Origin: a virus
Virus record (IMG/VR): IMGVR_UViG_3300008219_000030
Coordinates: 1 to 39,802 of that record
Length of the DNA stretch: 39,802 bases
Reading direction: 5' to 3' (one strand)
Under the pieces are notes generated by a model. It did no database searches. It saw nothing but the letters and a program-made list of their open reading frames with translations, and was not told the DNA's origin. The translations under genes were made by a program, and so were the position numbers. This document shows, one piece after another, positions 14,919 through 23,916 of the stretch; position 1 is the first letter of the stretch, and each line of letters starts with the position of its first letter.

Positions 14919-15316
14919 TGTTTTATTCCTCTCGATTTTTGCAACGCTGCGCGGCGCATATTCATAAATTGTAGTTCACCCTGCTCTTGATGTCCTAAAA
15001 CTCTCTGGAGTAAGTCTGCTGCTGTTCCAGCGTCTTTTAAAGCTCTGCTAGTAGCGGGGCTCGATTCTCCCGCCAGCATCTTTTCTATGTTGCCAAGAAG
15101 ATACAAGACGTCATTAAGATGCTCAATCTCTTCCGGCATCGCCGTCCCGGCGTATACCCCTTCATTGACCTCTTCTTCGCCCTCTTCTTTTGCGAAGATT
15201 GGACTATCTGTCAGTGGGCGCGGTGCTTTAAAGGCAAATCCTATTTTACTTCCAAATATCACTTCTTTTATCTCCTCTTTAATGATCTGATTAAGTTTTG
15301 ATTTTGTAATCTTCAT
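14915..15316 (-). CDS. Small protein with N-terminal IIKEE peptide (second of pair)
   Basis: The 133-residue product begins MKITKSKLNQIIKEEIKEVI, matching the downstream neighbour at most of the first 16 positions although the rest of the two proteins differs. A linker with Phe/Pro and an acidic stretch (KEEGEEEVNEG) leads into a helical domain (about residues 60-115; MPEEIEHLNDVLYLLGNIEKM, with the preceding Ala-rich start). The tail is basic (FMNMRRAALQKSRG). The start follows TAGGAG. It is coupled to the next gene by ATGA. Function is unknown. The shared leader on otherwise unrelated bodies argues for a targeting signal rather than common ancestry of the whole proteins. Confidence 0.68.
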   Translation of the reverse strand: MKITKSKLNQIIKEEIKEVIFGSKIGFAFKAPRPLTDSPIFAKEEGEEEVNEGVYAGTAMPEEIEHLNDVLYLLGNIEKMLAGESSPATSRALKDAGTAADLLQRVLGHQEQGELQFMNMRRAALQKSRGIKQ

Positions 15317-15327
15317 TGAGAAAACTC

Positions 15328-16266
15328 CTAGATACTTTGGATTCTTCTCAATAAATAGTTGGAAGAGTTTATAAACGTAGCGTTTTTCTTGCGTTTTTCG
15401 AACTCCTCCTTTGGCATTTCCCCGATGTCATTATACGGAGCCACGTCCAATTTCCTAACCTCTATTCCATATTCAAGCAAATCCTTGATTAATCTCATGG
15501 CCTTCTTCTCCGCGTCCGGGTCGAGCGCCACCAGAACTGGTGTGTCGTTCTCTACAATTTTAGTGAAGAGACGAGATTCCTGTCTGAGCGTTGACCCCAG
15601 GATGGGAACAGAATTCTTTCCTGCTTTTATTGCATCGAAGGCGCCTTCAACAATTATAAGCTCCTCATCCCATTCAAGATAAAGCTCATTAAAAATGATA
15701 TCTTTACTTACAGGTGGGTTCTTATATTTCATATAATCATTCGTGTACGTCCTGGCAATAAAATAATTACAATACCCCTCTGCATCAAACGAGGGCAGAA
15801 TAATCCGATTCTTATATTCGCCTTCTTGGCAATAGCCAATCTTCCAATGTAGAATTTGCTTTCGTCCTATACCGCGAACATTTAAATAGGAACGCGCGGG
15901 TGTAGACGAATAGGTTTTAGAAGAGGTCAACGTTGCGAACTCTTCCGGCAAGTTGATGCGTTGCCGTATCTCCTGAACCTCCGGTTCTCCGAAAAGGTCC
16001 TTGGAAAAATCGCTCACGTCTACAGTGTCCTCGAACGATTTCCATTCATTCTTTTGTGGGAAAGTCCCGTACCTTCTTACAATCCTATATAAGCTCAGAC
16101 CAGACCAGTCACATATCCAGCACTTGAACGCGTTTTTATTAATGTTGACAGAAAGCTTTCGCTTATGGTGGTCGCAAGAAGGACAACTGAACAAATACTC
16201 GGAGCCGGATCGGTAGAACGAACCAAGAATGTCGGCTAGTATTTTTAGCTTTTTTCTCTCTGACAT
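15328..16266 (-). CDS. DNA primase, DnaG/TOPRIM type
   Basis: It makes RNA primers for lagging-strand synthesis. The 312-residue product has an N-terminal zinc-binding domain (CPSC at 28-31, then CWIC at 49-52, with His33/His34 available) and a central RNA-polymerase-like region including RGIGRKQILHWKIGY (131-145). The TOPRIM core carries the catalytic Glu in ELIIVEGAFDA (Glu207) and the metal-binding DxD in VALDPDAEKKA (Asp249, Asp251). It is close in length to T4 gp61 (342) and lacks a helicase domain; no helicase gene is in the window. The start overlaps the RuvC-like gene by 22 bases. Confidence 0.92.
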   Translation of the reverse strand: MSERKKLKILADILGSFYRSGSEYLFSCPSCDHHKRKLSVNINKNAFKCWICDWSGLSLYRIVRRYGTFPQKNEWKSFEDTVDVSDFSKDLFGEPEVQEIRQRINLPEEFATLTSSKTYSSTPARSYLNVRGIGRKQILHWKIGYCQEGEYKNRIILPSFDAEGYCNYFIARTYTNDYMKYKNPPVSKDIIFNELYLEWDEELIIVEGAFDAIKAGKNSVPILGSTLRQESRLFTKIVENDTPVLVALDPDAEKKAMRLIKDLLEYGIEVRKLDVAPYNDIGEMPKEEFEKRKKNATFINSSNYLLRRIQSI

Positions 16267-16778
16267 GAAGTGTACCCAGCCTTGGCGATTATCAAGGCGT
16301 CCGCGCGATCAAATGCCTCCGGCCTTGGATTGCCGTGACGGGTATACTCTACTGGGAACTTAGGTTCGTTGTCAAGGAGAAACCTCATCACACAATCCTT
16401 ACCTTTTTGTCCTCTAGGTACCTTGATTCCACATTCTTTTCGAGCAGAGGTGACGCCTACATACTCCGGTGTTACCTCAAATACCCGGTAAATAAGCCAG
16501 GAAACCATCCCATTAAACTTGGCTAGCTTCGTGATTGTTCCCGCAGACGACATCCCCGAGCTTAGATACATTAAAGATTGTTCGATAAAAATCTTTTTTA
16601 TTTTTCTCTCTTCAAGCTCTATCTTCAATTCCGTAGCAAACTTATGGATAAGCTTCGCTTTCTCGAATAGATCTTTTGGTTTTTTTGTGTTCCAAGAGAT
16701 TGTGGTGAAATACGATCCATCATCATTAAGCAGAGCTACCCCTGTAACACTAGTCGATATGTCTAGGCCCAAAATCAT
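16245..16778 (-). CDS. RuvC-like Holliday-junction resolvase
   Basis: This is a RNase H-fold nuclease that should resolve branched DNA before packaging. The 177-residue product has the RuvC acidic set in order: ILGLDISTSVTGVALL (Asp6), KKIFIEQSL (Glu66) and FDRADALIIA (Asp157, Asp160). Its length matches E. coli RuvC (173). In T4 this job belongs to the unrelated gp49, so this is a functional replacement if the call is right. It overlaps the primase gene by 22 bases and has no obvious SD in the 18-base gap upstream, so expression may depend on read-through coupling. Confidence in the fold is high and in the substrate moderate. Confidence 0.87.
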   Translation of the reverse strand: MILGLDISTSVTGVALLNDDGSYFTTISWNTKKPKDLFEKAKLIHKFATELKIELEERKIKKIFIEQSLMYLSSGMSSAGTITKLAKFNGMVSWLIYRVFEVTPEYVGVTSARKECGIKVPRGQKGKDCVMRFLLDNEPKFPVEYTRHGNPRPEAFDRADALIIAKAGYTSCQREKS

Positions 16779-16796
16779 CTAACGAGTGTAACACGG

Positions 16797-18143
16797 TTAA
16801 ATGTCCAGCTTAAGCCTGAACGTGAGGTCATCCTTCTCGCGCTTTCGTATTGGAGTCGCCAATTTAGCGACTCCAATGAGGTTATCAAAGTCATCATAGA
16901 CCCCAATCTTAGAAATATATGTTGTACTCTCATAAGAAGCAGAATAATTTGAGAAAGAGCTACTATTAATCGCTACCGACTCTATATTTGGATTTTGTAT
17001 AAAAGCAACGCTACCGGTAGTGACTCCCGATCCGCTATTAAAACTCCCCGATGTGAAATTGTATTTGGCAAATGTCGGATTATTTGAATGGTTCAGTTCC
17101 CCTCTAGGCGCTAGAGCGTGCATGGTCATTGTGGAAACGTAATTGACCCCTTCAAACTCCATATGGTAGCTCGCAGTCCCTACAGAAGACCCGGTTGCTC
17201 CAAGCAGTGCAAAATACTTCCACGCTGGTGCTCTATCATCCGCATCGGGACCGAGAAAGGAGCTAGTAACAGAACCGTTAGAAGGGTCCCAGCTACCAGT
17301 TAAAGTAATAAATCCTTCGTTATATAGTACAACGCCAGCAACACTACCAGAACCACCACTTCCGTAAGGACCAACTTGAACAAGTTCTCCATTTTGTTTT
17401 TCATCTTTTAGCTCTCCAAGTAAAGTACCAGTGATATAAAATTTTAAGCTAACGCTTCCTTTGTTGATAGATGATCCATAAAAAATAGAAGGTATGTTTA
17501 TAAAACACATAGCCTGTTTATCTTTTTCCCACCCTGTTCCTCCACCATTGCTGCTGGAGAACTGGTAATGTTGGCTAAGGACAGTATAATTGTTAAATGT
17601 ATTTCTTAGTGCTTCTACATATCTCGTTGTGCTTGATGCGGCTAGCTGCTTGTATCCGCGCGTTTCATAACCAGACTCGGCACTGCCAGTCGGAGATATA
17701 GCGTTGATGTCTGCCACAGCAAAGCCATCGCTTGCAGAAACAAAATCAATTGAAATGCTCGCGCTCAGGGGATATTGTGTTGAGAAAATAGTGCCATAAT
17801 CGGATTCGTTAAAGGAGCTAGTCGTAACTGTTTTGAAAGATTCTAACTCTCCAGTCTTGATTAAAGACGCGGTTACCGTGCTGAGAAACGGCCTGTCGAC
17901 ATTTATTTCATATAAGCTGATAGAGCCGCTGCTAAGGTCCGCAGAGTTGCCAAGGTGGAGTATAATCCCACCGCTTCCGGTCGACAACCCGCCATAATCT
18001 TCCGCACCCGGATATAACTTTCCCTTAAACCTTTGTTCATTGTTTAAGAAAATATTACTGCCAGTTATCCAAAACTCATTTTTAGGAAAAGTTTTTAGCC
18101 TTGAATAAAACAGATCATCTTTGCCGAACCTATAATAAGACAC
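16797..18143 (-). CDS. Virion protein, probable fibre/tail component A
   Basis: The 448-residue product has typical phage fibre composition: very rich in Ser, Gly, Thr, Tyr and Asn, no Cys-based sites beyond one Cys, no signal. The first 60 residues (SYYRFGKDDLFYSRLKTFPK) may be an attachment segment. The last 45 residues end with a block (IGVYDDFDNLIGVAKLATPI, then R and K residues, FRLKLDI) also present at the end of the neighbouring 372-residue protein. The start is GTG at 18143, 7 bases after AAGGA; an out-of-frame ATG lies two bases upstream of the GTG (ATGTG). A tail fibre or baseplate-attached role is inferred from composition and neighbours. Confidence 0.7.
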   Translation of the reverse strand: MSYYRFGKDDLFYSRLKTFPKNEFWITGSNIFLNNEQRFKGKLYPGAEDYGGLSTGSGGIILHLGNSADLSSGSISLYEINVDRPFLSTVTASLIKTGELESFKTVTTSSFNESDYGTIFSTQYPLSASISIDFVSASDGFAVADINAISPTGSAESGYETRGYKQLAASSTTRYVEALRNTFNNYTVLSQHYQFSSSNGGGTGWEKDKQAMCFINIPSIFYGSSINKGSVSLKFYITGTLLGELKDEKQNGELVQVGPYGSGGSGSVAGVVLYNEGFITLTGSWDPSNGSVTSSFLGPDADDRAPAWKYFALLGATGSSVGTASYHMEFEGVNYVSTMTMHALAPRGELNHSNNPTFAKYNFTSGSFNSGSGVTTGSVAFIQNPNIESVAINSSSFSNYSASYESTTYISKIGVYDDFDNLIGVAKLATPIRKREKDDLTFRLKLDI

Positions 18144-18182
18144 ATTTAAATCCTTTTAATATAAATAGTATTTGTGTCTAGT

Positions 18183-19301
18183 TTAGTAATCTAAGCGAAC
18201 TTTTAGAGTTATCTCATTGTTCGGAGTCTTTTTTAAAGGCTCGGATAGCTTAGCAACAGCCAGCAATTCACTGTCAGCAGAGTACATCCCCACTGTGGTT
18301 GTATAACTAACAGGAACGTCTAAATTGTTCTCTTTGACAAATACCTTACTTGCGCTTAGATAGGTGGGATTGGAACTGTAGTTGAACTCATTGTGATTCG
18401 CCCTACAGAAATAGATTGTAGAGTTTAGTTCCGTAGTGTTGTTGAATGATATATTGTGCGTTCTGTGGCGAATCTGATCGGCCACCTGGCGTATTGTGGA
18501 CCCAGTAAAAGACGATGTTGCACTAATCAATATAGAGTTACCCAGGTCTGAGTTTATTGGAGCCGTGTCCATCATCAAAGCATTATATAATGTAGGATTC
18601 TCAGCAGAAGCTGTTAAATTATCAAAAACAGACGAGGTGAGCACTGCAATGCCCGCTTGATAGTAAATTAGCCCATATGGTGTTGTACTATACTGTTTAT
18701 AAAGTATGCCATACTCGCCTGCGGGTGAATTAATTCTATAATCTGTGCTGCCGCTTGCATCTACCAATGTAAGTAAGTTGTCCGCGCTTAGAGAACCAGT
18801 TACAAGATGACCGCCAGTCAAAAATGCTAAACTAGTTTCACCTTTTTTGATTTCATCTTTTGTAAGAAGTCTAGAAAAATTCAAGAAAATACAGCTTGTG
18901 AGCTTCGTCCCTCCGCTGGTGATGTCGCCGTCTTCGTCGAATAGTTGAATTGCCCCGGTCACATCATTGCCCATAAGGACTTGCGCCATCTGGCTGTAGA
19001 TATTCCGTTTCTTTTCGTGCTGCGTGTTCGTTGATGCCGCGATTGCGGACCCGGACGAGTATCCAATTGTGATATCAAAAATATGATTCGCAGAAGAGCT
19101 TAGAAATGGATAATCGTATACCGATTGAAACATACCGTGCGAAAAGTTTTTAATATTTTGTTCATTTGGGAACGCCGTCGATGATGCGTCCACGCCATAT
19201 GTGCCAGATATTAGCGTACCCGTAAGTGGTATGTTCTCATGTAGCAACGTTCTCGTCGTAGTTACGTCGTCTGCCGTAATATTTTTAAAGGATGTTCCCA
19301 T
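18183..19301 (-). CDS. Virion protein, probable fibre/tail component B
   Basis: The 372-residue Ser/Thr/Asn/Gly-rich product is predicted to be beta-rich. It starts MGTSFKNITADDVTTTRTLL, reminiscent of fibre attachment segments. The interior has a helical patch (HEKKRNIYSQMAQVLMG, about 93-109) followed by LTSCIFLNFSRLLTKDEIKKG. The C-terminal block (VGMYSADSELLAVAKLSEPL, then KKTPNNEITLKVRLDY) parallels the end of the 448-residue neighbour. The two genes look like distant paralogues or two proteins with a common terminal domain. The start at 19301 follows AGGA. Confidence 0.7.
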   Translation of the reverse strand: MGTSFKNITADDVTTTRTLLHENIPLTGTLISGTYGVDASSTAFPNEQNIKNFSHGMFQSVYDYPFLSSSANHIFDITIGYSSGSAIAASTNTQHEKKRNIYSQMAQVLMGNDVTGAIQLFDEDGDITSGGTKLTSCIFLNFSRLLTKDEIKKGETSLAFLTGGHLVTGSLSADNLLTLVDASGSTDYRINSPAGEYGILYKQYSTTPYGLIYYQAGIAVLTSSVFDNLTASAENPTLYNALMMDTAPINSDLGNSILISATSSFTGSTIRQVADQIRHRTHNISFNNTTELNSTIYFCRANHNEFNYSSNPTYLSASKVFVKENNLDVPVSYTTTVGMYSADSELLAVAKLSEPLKKTPNNEITLKVRLDY

Positions 19302-19323
19302 AGTTTTTTCCTACTCTATATGT

Positions 19324-20265
19324 TTATGCTTTCTTTAAAAGCTTAATCGGAATATCGATTCTATAGCCTGTCGAGACCCCGATGATCCTAATGGTGGTGT
19401 CAATAACTCTGTATTCCTGACCGCCAACTGTAAGGTTAGTAGCGTTCCCAACTAAATCGTATAAGTATGTTGATGTGTTAAGATTAATTGAAGCCTTCAA
19501 AGAAAACCTCAGAATAGAGCCACGAGGCCCAGAAATACCATAATCATTCACTGTGCCCGAATCAGTAGCCTTCGGGCTAGCAATTGTGACATATGAAGTG
19601 TCAGTCCCAGAAGATAAATAGTAATTCGCTATGCTATCATCATCAATGAAGGAAGGTGTAGCAACAAGGCTCCCATCCGGACTAATAAGCTGCATTAAGC
19701 GACCATCTAGTTGAATCTGGTACTGGTCTTCTCTCAAATCCATATCAAGTGCCGTTGTGGCTGGTAACTCGGTTGTATCTAAACCTTGGTCTAATCTAAT
19801 AAATTTAGCTCCGTCCGGGGTTGCCCCTTTGAGAACGCCTTCTAAACTACTAAATTTAGCTACTATAGAATCTTGCGTATCTGTGTCCACCCCCACAATA
19901 AATCCCTGTGAATTCATGTGGGCGGAATTGGGGATGTTCGGCTGTACTATCGTATTAAGCCTCATCACCGGCAAGTAAAACAGATCATTGGATTGATATG
20001 ATACAAGCTTGGAATGCATAAGAGATGTATTGTTGGTAAATGATTCCAGAACTGGTGTTTGCATGATCTGCAAATCATAATAGGCGCTACCGCTTGGGTG
20101 GGCTCCATCAGGGTGATTCGAGTTCCTGAAAAGTTGATAGTTGATTTCATCATCGCCTAAAGCAAATTTAGTAATTTTAAATCCGCCTCTTGCTATCCTA
20201 AATCTTCCGGTATCAGTTAAAACGGCGTCAAGAATAATGTCGCCAGAGTTGTCTAGGAATCCCAT
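19324..20265 (-). CDS. Virion protein with 'LTDTGR-GDDE' N-terminal domain (short form)
   Basis: The 313-residue protein begins MGFLDNSGDIILDAVLTDTG and then RFRIARGGFKITKFALGDDE. The same domain pattern, with LTQYGKLLLAKGMF and FFDDDVIYD, opens the 612-residue protein upstream in the operon. The rest is beta-rich with LPATTALDMDLREDQYQIQL (about 166-185) and ends in IDIPIKLLKKA. Proteins of this start are familiar from large phage structural blocks, but I cannot assign a precise virion location. It is preceded by the largest gap in the window (113 bases), with a late-promoter-like octamer and a strong AAGGAG SD. Confidence 0.7.
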   Translation of the reverse strand: MGFLDNSGDIILDAVLTDTGRFRIARGGFKITKFALGDDEINYQLFRNSNHPDGAHPSGSAYYDLQIMQTPVLESFTNNTSLMHSKLVSYQSNDLFYLPVMRLNTIVQPNIPNSAHMNSQGFIVGVDTDTQDSIVAKFSSLEGVLKGATPDGAKFIRLDQGLDTTELPATTALDMDLREDQYQIQLDGRLMQLISPDGSLVATPSFIDDDSIANYYLSSGTDTSYVTIASPKATDSGTVNDYGISGPRGSILRFSLKASINLNTSTYLYDLVGNATNLTVGGQEYRVIDTTIRIIGVSTGYRIDIPIKLLKKA

Positions 20266-20378
20266 CTATTGTCTCCTTGCATAATAATTAGCATTTAAAT
20301 TGAATTTATACCTTATGTATGTGAAAATAAACTTGTTATCGGTTAAATAAGGATCGACGTACTCTACTATATCATCCG
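20266..20378 (-). promoter_or_regulatory. Longest intergenic gap; T4-late-like octamer TATAAATT
   Basis: This 113-base non-coding stretch lies between the 1175-residue and 313-residue genes. On the minus strand it contains TATAAATT (20303-20310), one mismatch from the T4 late-promoter element TATAAATA, about 38 bases upstream of the next ATG, and an AAGGAG SD just before it. No terminator-like hairpin followed by a T-run is evident. The octamer is suggestive only in AT-rich DNA. Confidence 0.3.
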
Positions 20379-23300
20379 TTAAAACAAAAACTTCTTGTTC
20401 CCCAAAACCTTCGCGTCGACGTCCCCCTCTGCTTTAGCGTCGGGCCCATCGTCGGTCTCCAGGACGATGGGGACGAGGGCGCCGTCTTCGGGTACGACGT
20501 CGGTCTCATCGATTCCGAGACTAATGGCCAGCGCCAAGTCAAAATCAGGACCATCTAATATCCAACCATACTCTTCCGGATTGTTAACCGCATAACGCGG
20601 TAAAGTATCTTTTATTAAGCAATTTTCCTTATCAAGCATTTTCTTGTTTTCATTGATTTGGCTAAATCTAAGATTAAAATCTATCATTTTGTTTGTTTTT
20701 TCAGATGTTAATCTCACTTTGAATCTTTTACTAAAAACAGAACTGTCCCGCATACCTAGCTCGGGGTTTTCTGGGTCCACGTTGCTCTTTATTTTTATCT
20801 GCTCTAGGCTTGGAGCTATATAGATTGCTTTTCTACCGCTCTTCTTTCTAGTCTTTTTATCTTTTACTTTTATTTCATATTCCTCTATTACAGGGTATAT
20901 CAACCCTTTCTCGTCCACTATTTCTACCGAAAGGACTGGGGTGGGGTTAGAGAATTGGTCGTGGGAATCCATCGCCTTTGCAGTATAGTAATATCTAGTA
21001 TTCGGGAGTATTGTGTTTTTAAGACTTGAACCTACGCTGGTGTCTATTTCAAAGGAGACTGCGTCCCTAAAATCTCCATACGATTGCGGAGCAGTATCAA
21101 GCCTATAGATTCTATACTTCTTTATTCTGTCGTCTGCCGAAAACCTAACCATGCCCGAAGGAGCATTGCCAAAATAAATATCGGAAGGGTCTGTTTCATA
21201 AGAAGAGTTTTCATCTTCTCTTATTGAGATGGGGAACTGGTAGACGTCTCCGCTGCTTGGTTGCATATTAATCAATATTTGATTATTTACATTCCTATAT
21301 CCTACGATATTCATATACGGAGCGGTTGGAGGGTTATTTTTGATATGCGTTGGGAAGAATACTCCCCCCTTGTCTTCCCAATCGGTTCCATAATATCGAA
21401 TCTTAAAGATCCTATACGATGGTTTTGATTCATATGTCAAATCAAATGCAGGTACGGGGAGGCCCAGGGAATTAAGAAGGGCGTCAGTAATCCAATTACC
21501 AGTTTCCCAATCTCCGGCAGCTACCGTCGTCTGTTGGATTCTATTACATCGATATTGTGTACCGTAAACTAACACATATGCAAATGTTTGGTATGTGTAT
21601 TTCTTCCCATATTTAACTTGGGTGTCCACGTACCTCACATACTCATCTGTGCTGCCGTTGCCAGTGAGAGGAGGAGGTGTTACGAAAAACCTTTGCACAG
21701 AACTGCCACGATTTATAGGGTCATGTTTGCCTCGATGGTTCCTTGTAAGTTCATATTTTTCAATTCCAAAAAATAAAGTTTCAACAAAGCACTTCTTTCC
21801 CTCTAGAATATTTTTAAAGTCTCTGCGCGTATTCTTTTTATTTGCGGTGTCCTCGTAGATTTTTTTATGGTCTCTAACGGTCAACCTTAATTGGCCAACA
21901 TCCGTGAACATATCCATGGGTAAGAAAAAATCTTCCGCCCGATCCGAGAAAAAAGTCTTTGACCTTCGGTGCATGGCATCGGTAACAAGGATTGATGCAT
22001 CAGAATCCGAGGTCGAGATGTCGAGGTACATCTTTTCTATAGCATCATCTAACAAAACAGAAGGTAAGTTAACATTGTTCGTCCTATAACCAAATGCTTC
22101 TTTGCCAAGAATATTTGCCTGTCTTACAAAATTGGGATTCGGGTCCTGCGACCCCAAGAACCCCCACATCATCGTCGGATCCGAGGATTCTTCATTAATG
22201 GGTGTCGGGCCACCACTTGGGAGGTCGATTGCACTAACCACATTCCTCATGAATGGATCTGCAAGATTCATAGCCATAATTTTTTGCATTAATCCGCCAT
22301 GCTTTTCGAGCGTAAGCGCACCTCCAAACGCAGCATTGTTCGTAACTTTATCGGGTAGCCACTCCTTTGTCCTCTGCGCCAACGGGTGAAACAAGCTAAG
22401 TATGGGGTACTTGAATTTTATCTCTACGCTCATCGGGAACGCTGCTCCCCCTTGTGATAATTTTGTATTTTTTTGTCCGATATCAAGCGAATTTCTTAAA
22501 GTGAAGTCTAAATCGCCAAAATATTTCTCAATATCCGGATGATTAAAATTAAAGTAATCAAATGTAGCATTATTCAGAAGTGAGTTTAATGAGTCCGGGG
22601 CCACGGGCGCCGTGGGCGTCTGAAGTGTCCCGTCGGCCTCTATATGAGCGCTTTCTGCTAGAAATCTATTTCTATTTTTACGAACTTGACTTGGCTTATT
22701 GGACGTCTCATCTTCGAACCCTAAAGTTTGATATCCCTTCACGCATTTCGACCAAGCTCTCAAATAATCAACGACGGTTGCATTTTTAATTAGAGAGAAT
22801 GAGATCGTACCAGCGAGGCTTGTAAAATCTACATAATCGGCCCCGTATAAAGCTTCGAATACTTGAATCGAATTTATGACATTTTTTGTAGTATCAGTAA
22901 AAGCATTCAATTTTTCGTCGCCGCCTCCGGCCGTAACTTTTGAATAGTAGGGATTGTCTAAAACAAAATTTGCATATTCATAATCATAAGGATTAGGTAA
23001 TATAAACTCCACTCTATCGCCCGTATCTTTAAATACGATCTCCAGGCCCTTATACTTGCCGAACTTGATCGCCGCTATGCTTGTGTTTATATCAGGCAGG
23101 GCGTTAACTGCATCTTCGTAATCTTTCAGATAGTAGTGATACCGAAACTTAACATCAGCATCCATCGCGGCGCCATCAATATTTGCCTTTGTTAAAGCAT
23201 CCTTGGAGTAAGGAGTGGGATATTCAAACGAATAATCTTCTATAAATGACGCATTTTCTTTAGATGTAGCAAGAAAACCAGCGGCCCCTTCGGGATCGTC

Positions 23301-23906
23301 AGCTATAGCCTTCAGTACGTCCTCCATTGAAAGAGGAGCTTGATCTCCTTCTACAGAGCTTTGAGTTGTTCCTATGTTCATGCCGTAACCAAATGGCTCC
23401 GGGGACGCCATAACAAATGGGAATGCATATACTGCTGCAGGATCCATTGAGGTATCAAACGCTATTCCGTCATCTGTTATATTATAACTCCAAAAATCCT
23501 GTTTTAAGGCTACGGTGAAAGTTTCTTCGTTGTTCTCTATAGTCCCAGCCTTAAAGTTAAAGTCGTCTCCTGGGAAGGTGCTTGTGTTTTCTGTATAATC
23601 AGAGAAATTCCATAAAACTGTCGTTAAATTGAATAAAGTTGGGACTTCATAGGTAGTATTAGAATTTGCATCTTCTACATATTCCCCATTTTTTTGTACA
23701 AACTTCTCCGTATAAGCACCTATAATATCCGAAGGTTCGTTATTGCCATCAAGTGGCGGCAGATCAATTTCTTGAATTTCTCCGATACCGATTCCGGGAC
23801 TAGTATAGTAAGAAGAGAACTCTCTCCTCATCGGATCCCGGCTAACGATGCCTATAGATTGTATATTATAATAACAAGTATTCTTAGATATATTTGGTAA
23901 TATCAT
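20379..23906 (-). CDS. Large virion protein with Fn3-like region, probable baseplate/tail
   Basis: The 1175-residue protein has no enzyme motif I can see. The first 850 residues are mixed, Tyr/Asn/Asp-rich and include FKYPILSLFHPLAQRTKEWL at roughly 500-520. A fibronectin-III-like stretch at about 855-995 starts with NNPPTAPYMNIV and ends with the Fn3-like strand pattern NTRYYYTAKAMDSHDQFSNP. A basic linker (VKDKKTRKKSGRK) leads to a region shaped like another beta domain. The last about 60 codons (20379-20560) are strikingly GC-rich and encode an acidic tail (VLETDDGPDAKAEGDVDA). Position in a run of very large structural genes suggests a baseplate or tail-surface protein. Confidence 0.68.
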   Translation of the reverse strand: MILPNISKNTCYYNIQSIGIVSRDPMRREFSSYYTSPGIGIGEIQEIDLPPLDGNNEPSDIIGAYTEKFVQKNGEYVEDANSNTTYEVPTLFNLTTVLWNFSDYTENTSTFPGDDFNFKAGTIENNEETFTVALKQDFWSYNITDDGIAFDTSMDPAAVYAFPFVMASPEPFGYGMNIGTTQSSVEGDQAPLSMEDVLKAIADDPEGAAGFLATSKENASFIEDYSFEYPTPYSKDALTKANIDGAAMDADVKFRYHYYLKDYEDAVNALPDINTSIAAIKFGKYKGLEIVFKDTGDRVEFILPNPYDYEYANFVLDNPYYSKVTAGGGDEKLNAFTDTTKNVINSIQVFEALYGADYVDFTSLAGTISFSLIKNATVVDYLRAWSKCVKGYQTLGFEDETSNKPSQVRKNRNRFLAESAHIEADGTLQTPTAPVAPDSLNSLLNNATFDYFNFNHPDIEKYFGDLDFTLRNSLDIGQKNTKLSQGGAAFPMSVEIKFKYPILSLFHPLAQRTKEWLPDKVTNNAAFGGALTLEKHGGLMQKIMAMNLADPFMRNVVSAIDLPSGGPTPINEESSDPTMMWGFLGSQDPNPNFVRQANILGKEAFGYRTNNVNLPSVLLDDAIEKMYLDISTSDSDASILVTDAMHRRSKTFFSDRAEDFFLPMDMFTDVGQLRLTVRDHKKIYEDTANKKNTRRDFKNILEGKKCFVETLFFGIEKYELTRNHRGKHDPINRGSSVQRFFVTPPPLTGNGSTDEYVRYVDTQVKYGKKYTYQTFAYVLVYGTQYRCNRIQQTTVAAGDWETGNWITDALLNSLGLPVPAFDLTYESKPSYRIFKIRYYGTDWEDKGGVFFPTHIKNNPPTAPYMNIVGYRNVNNQILINMQPSSGDVYQFPISIREDENSSYETDPSDIYFGNAPSGMVRFSADDRIKKYRIYRLDTAPQSYGDFRDAVSFEIDTSVGSSLKNTILPNTRYYYTAKAMDSHDQFSNPTPVLSVEIVDEKGLIYPVIEEYEIKVKDKKTRKKSGRKAIYIAPSLEQIKIKSNVDPENPELGMRDSSVFSKRFKVRLTSEKTNKMIDFNLRFSQINENKKMLDKENCLIKDTLPRYAVNNPEEYGWILDGPDFDLALAISLGIDETDVVPEDGALVPIVLETDDGPDAKAEGDVDAKVLGNKKFLF

Positions 23907-23916
23907 TCATGTAATC

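Noticed and set aside
20372-20595. Short frames on both strands over the GC-rich end of the 1175-residue gene
   Set aside because: GC-rich sequence has few stops, so spurious frames are expected; none has an SD.
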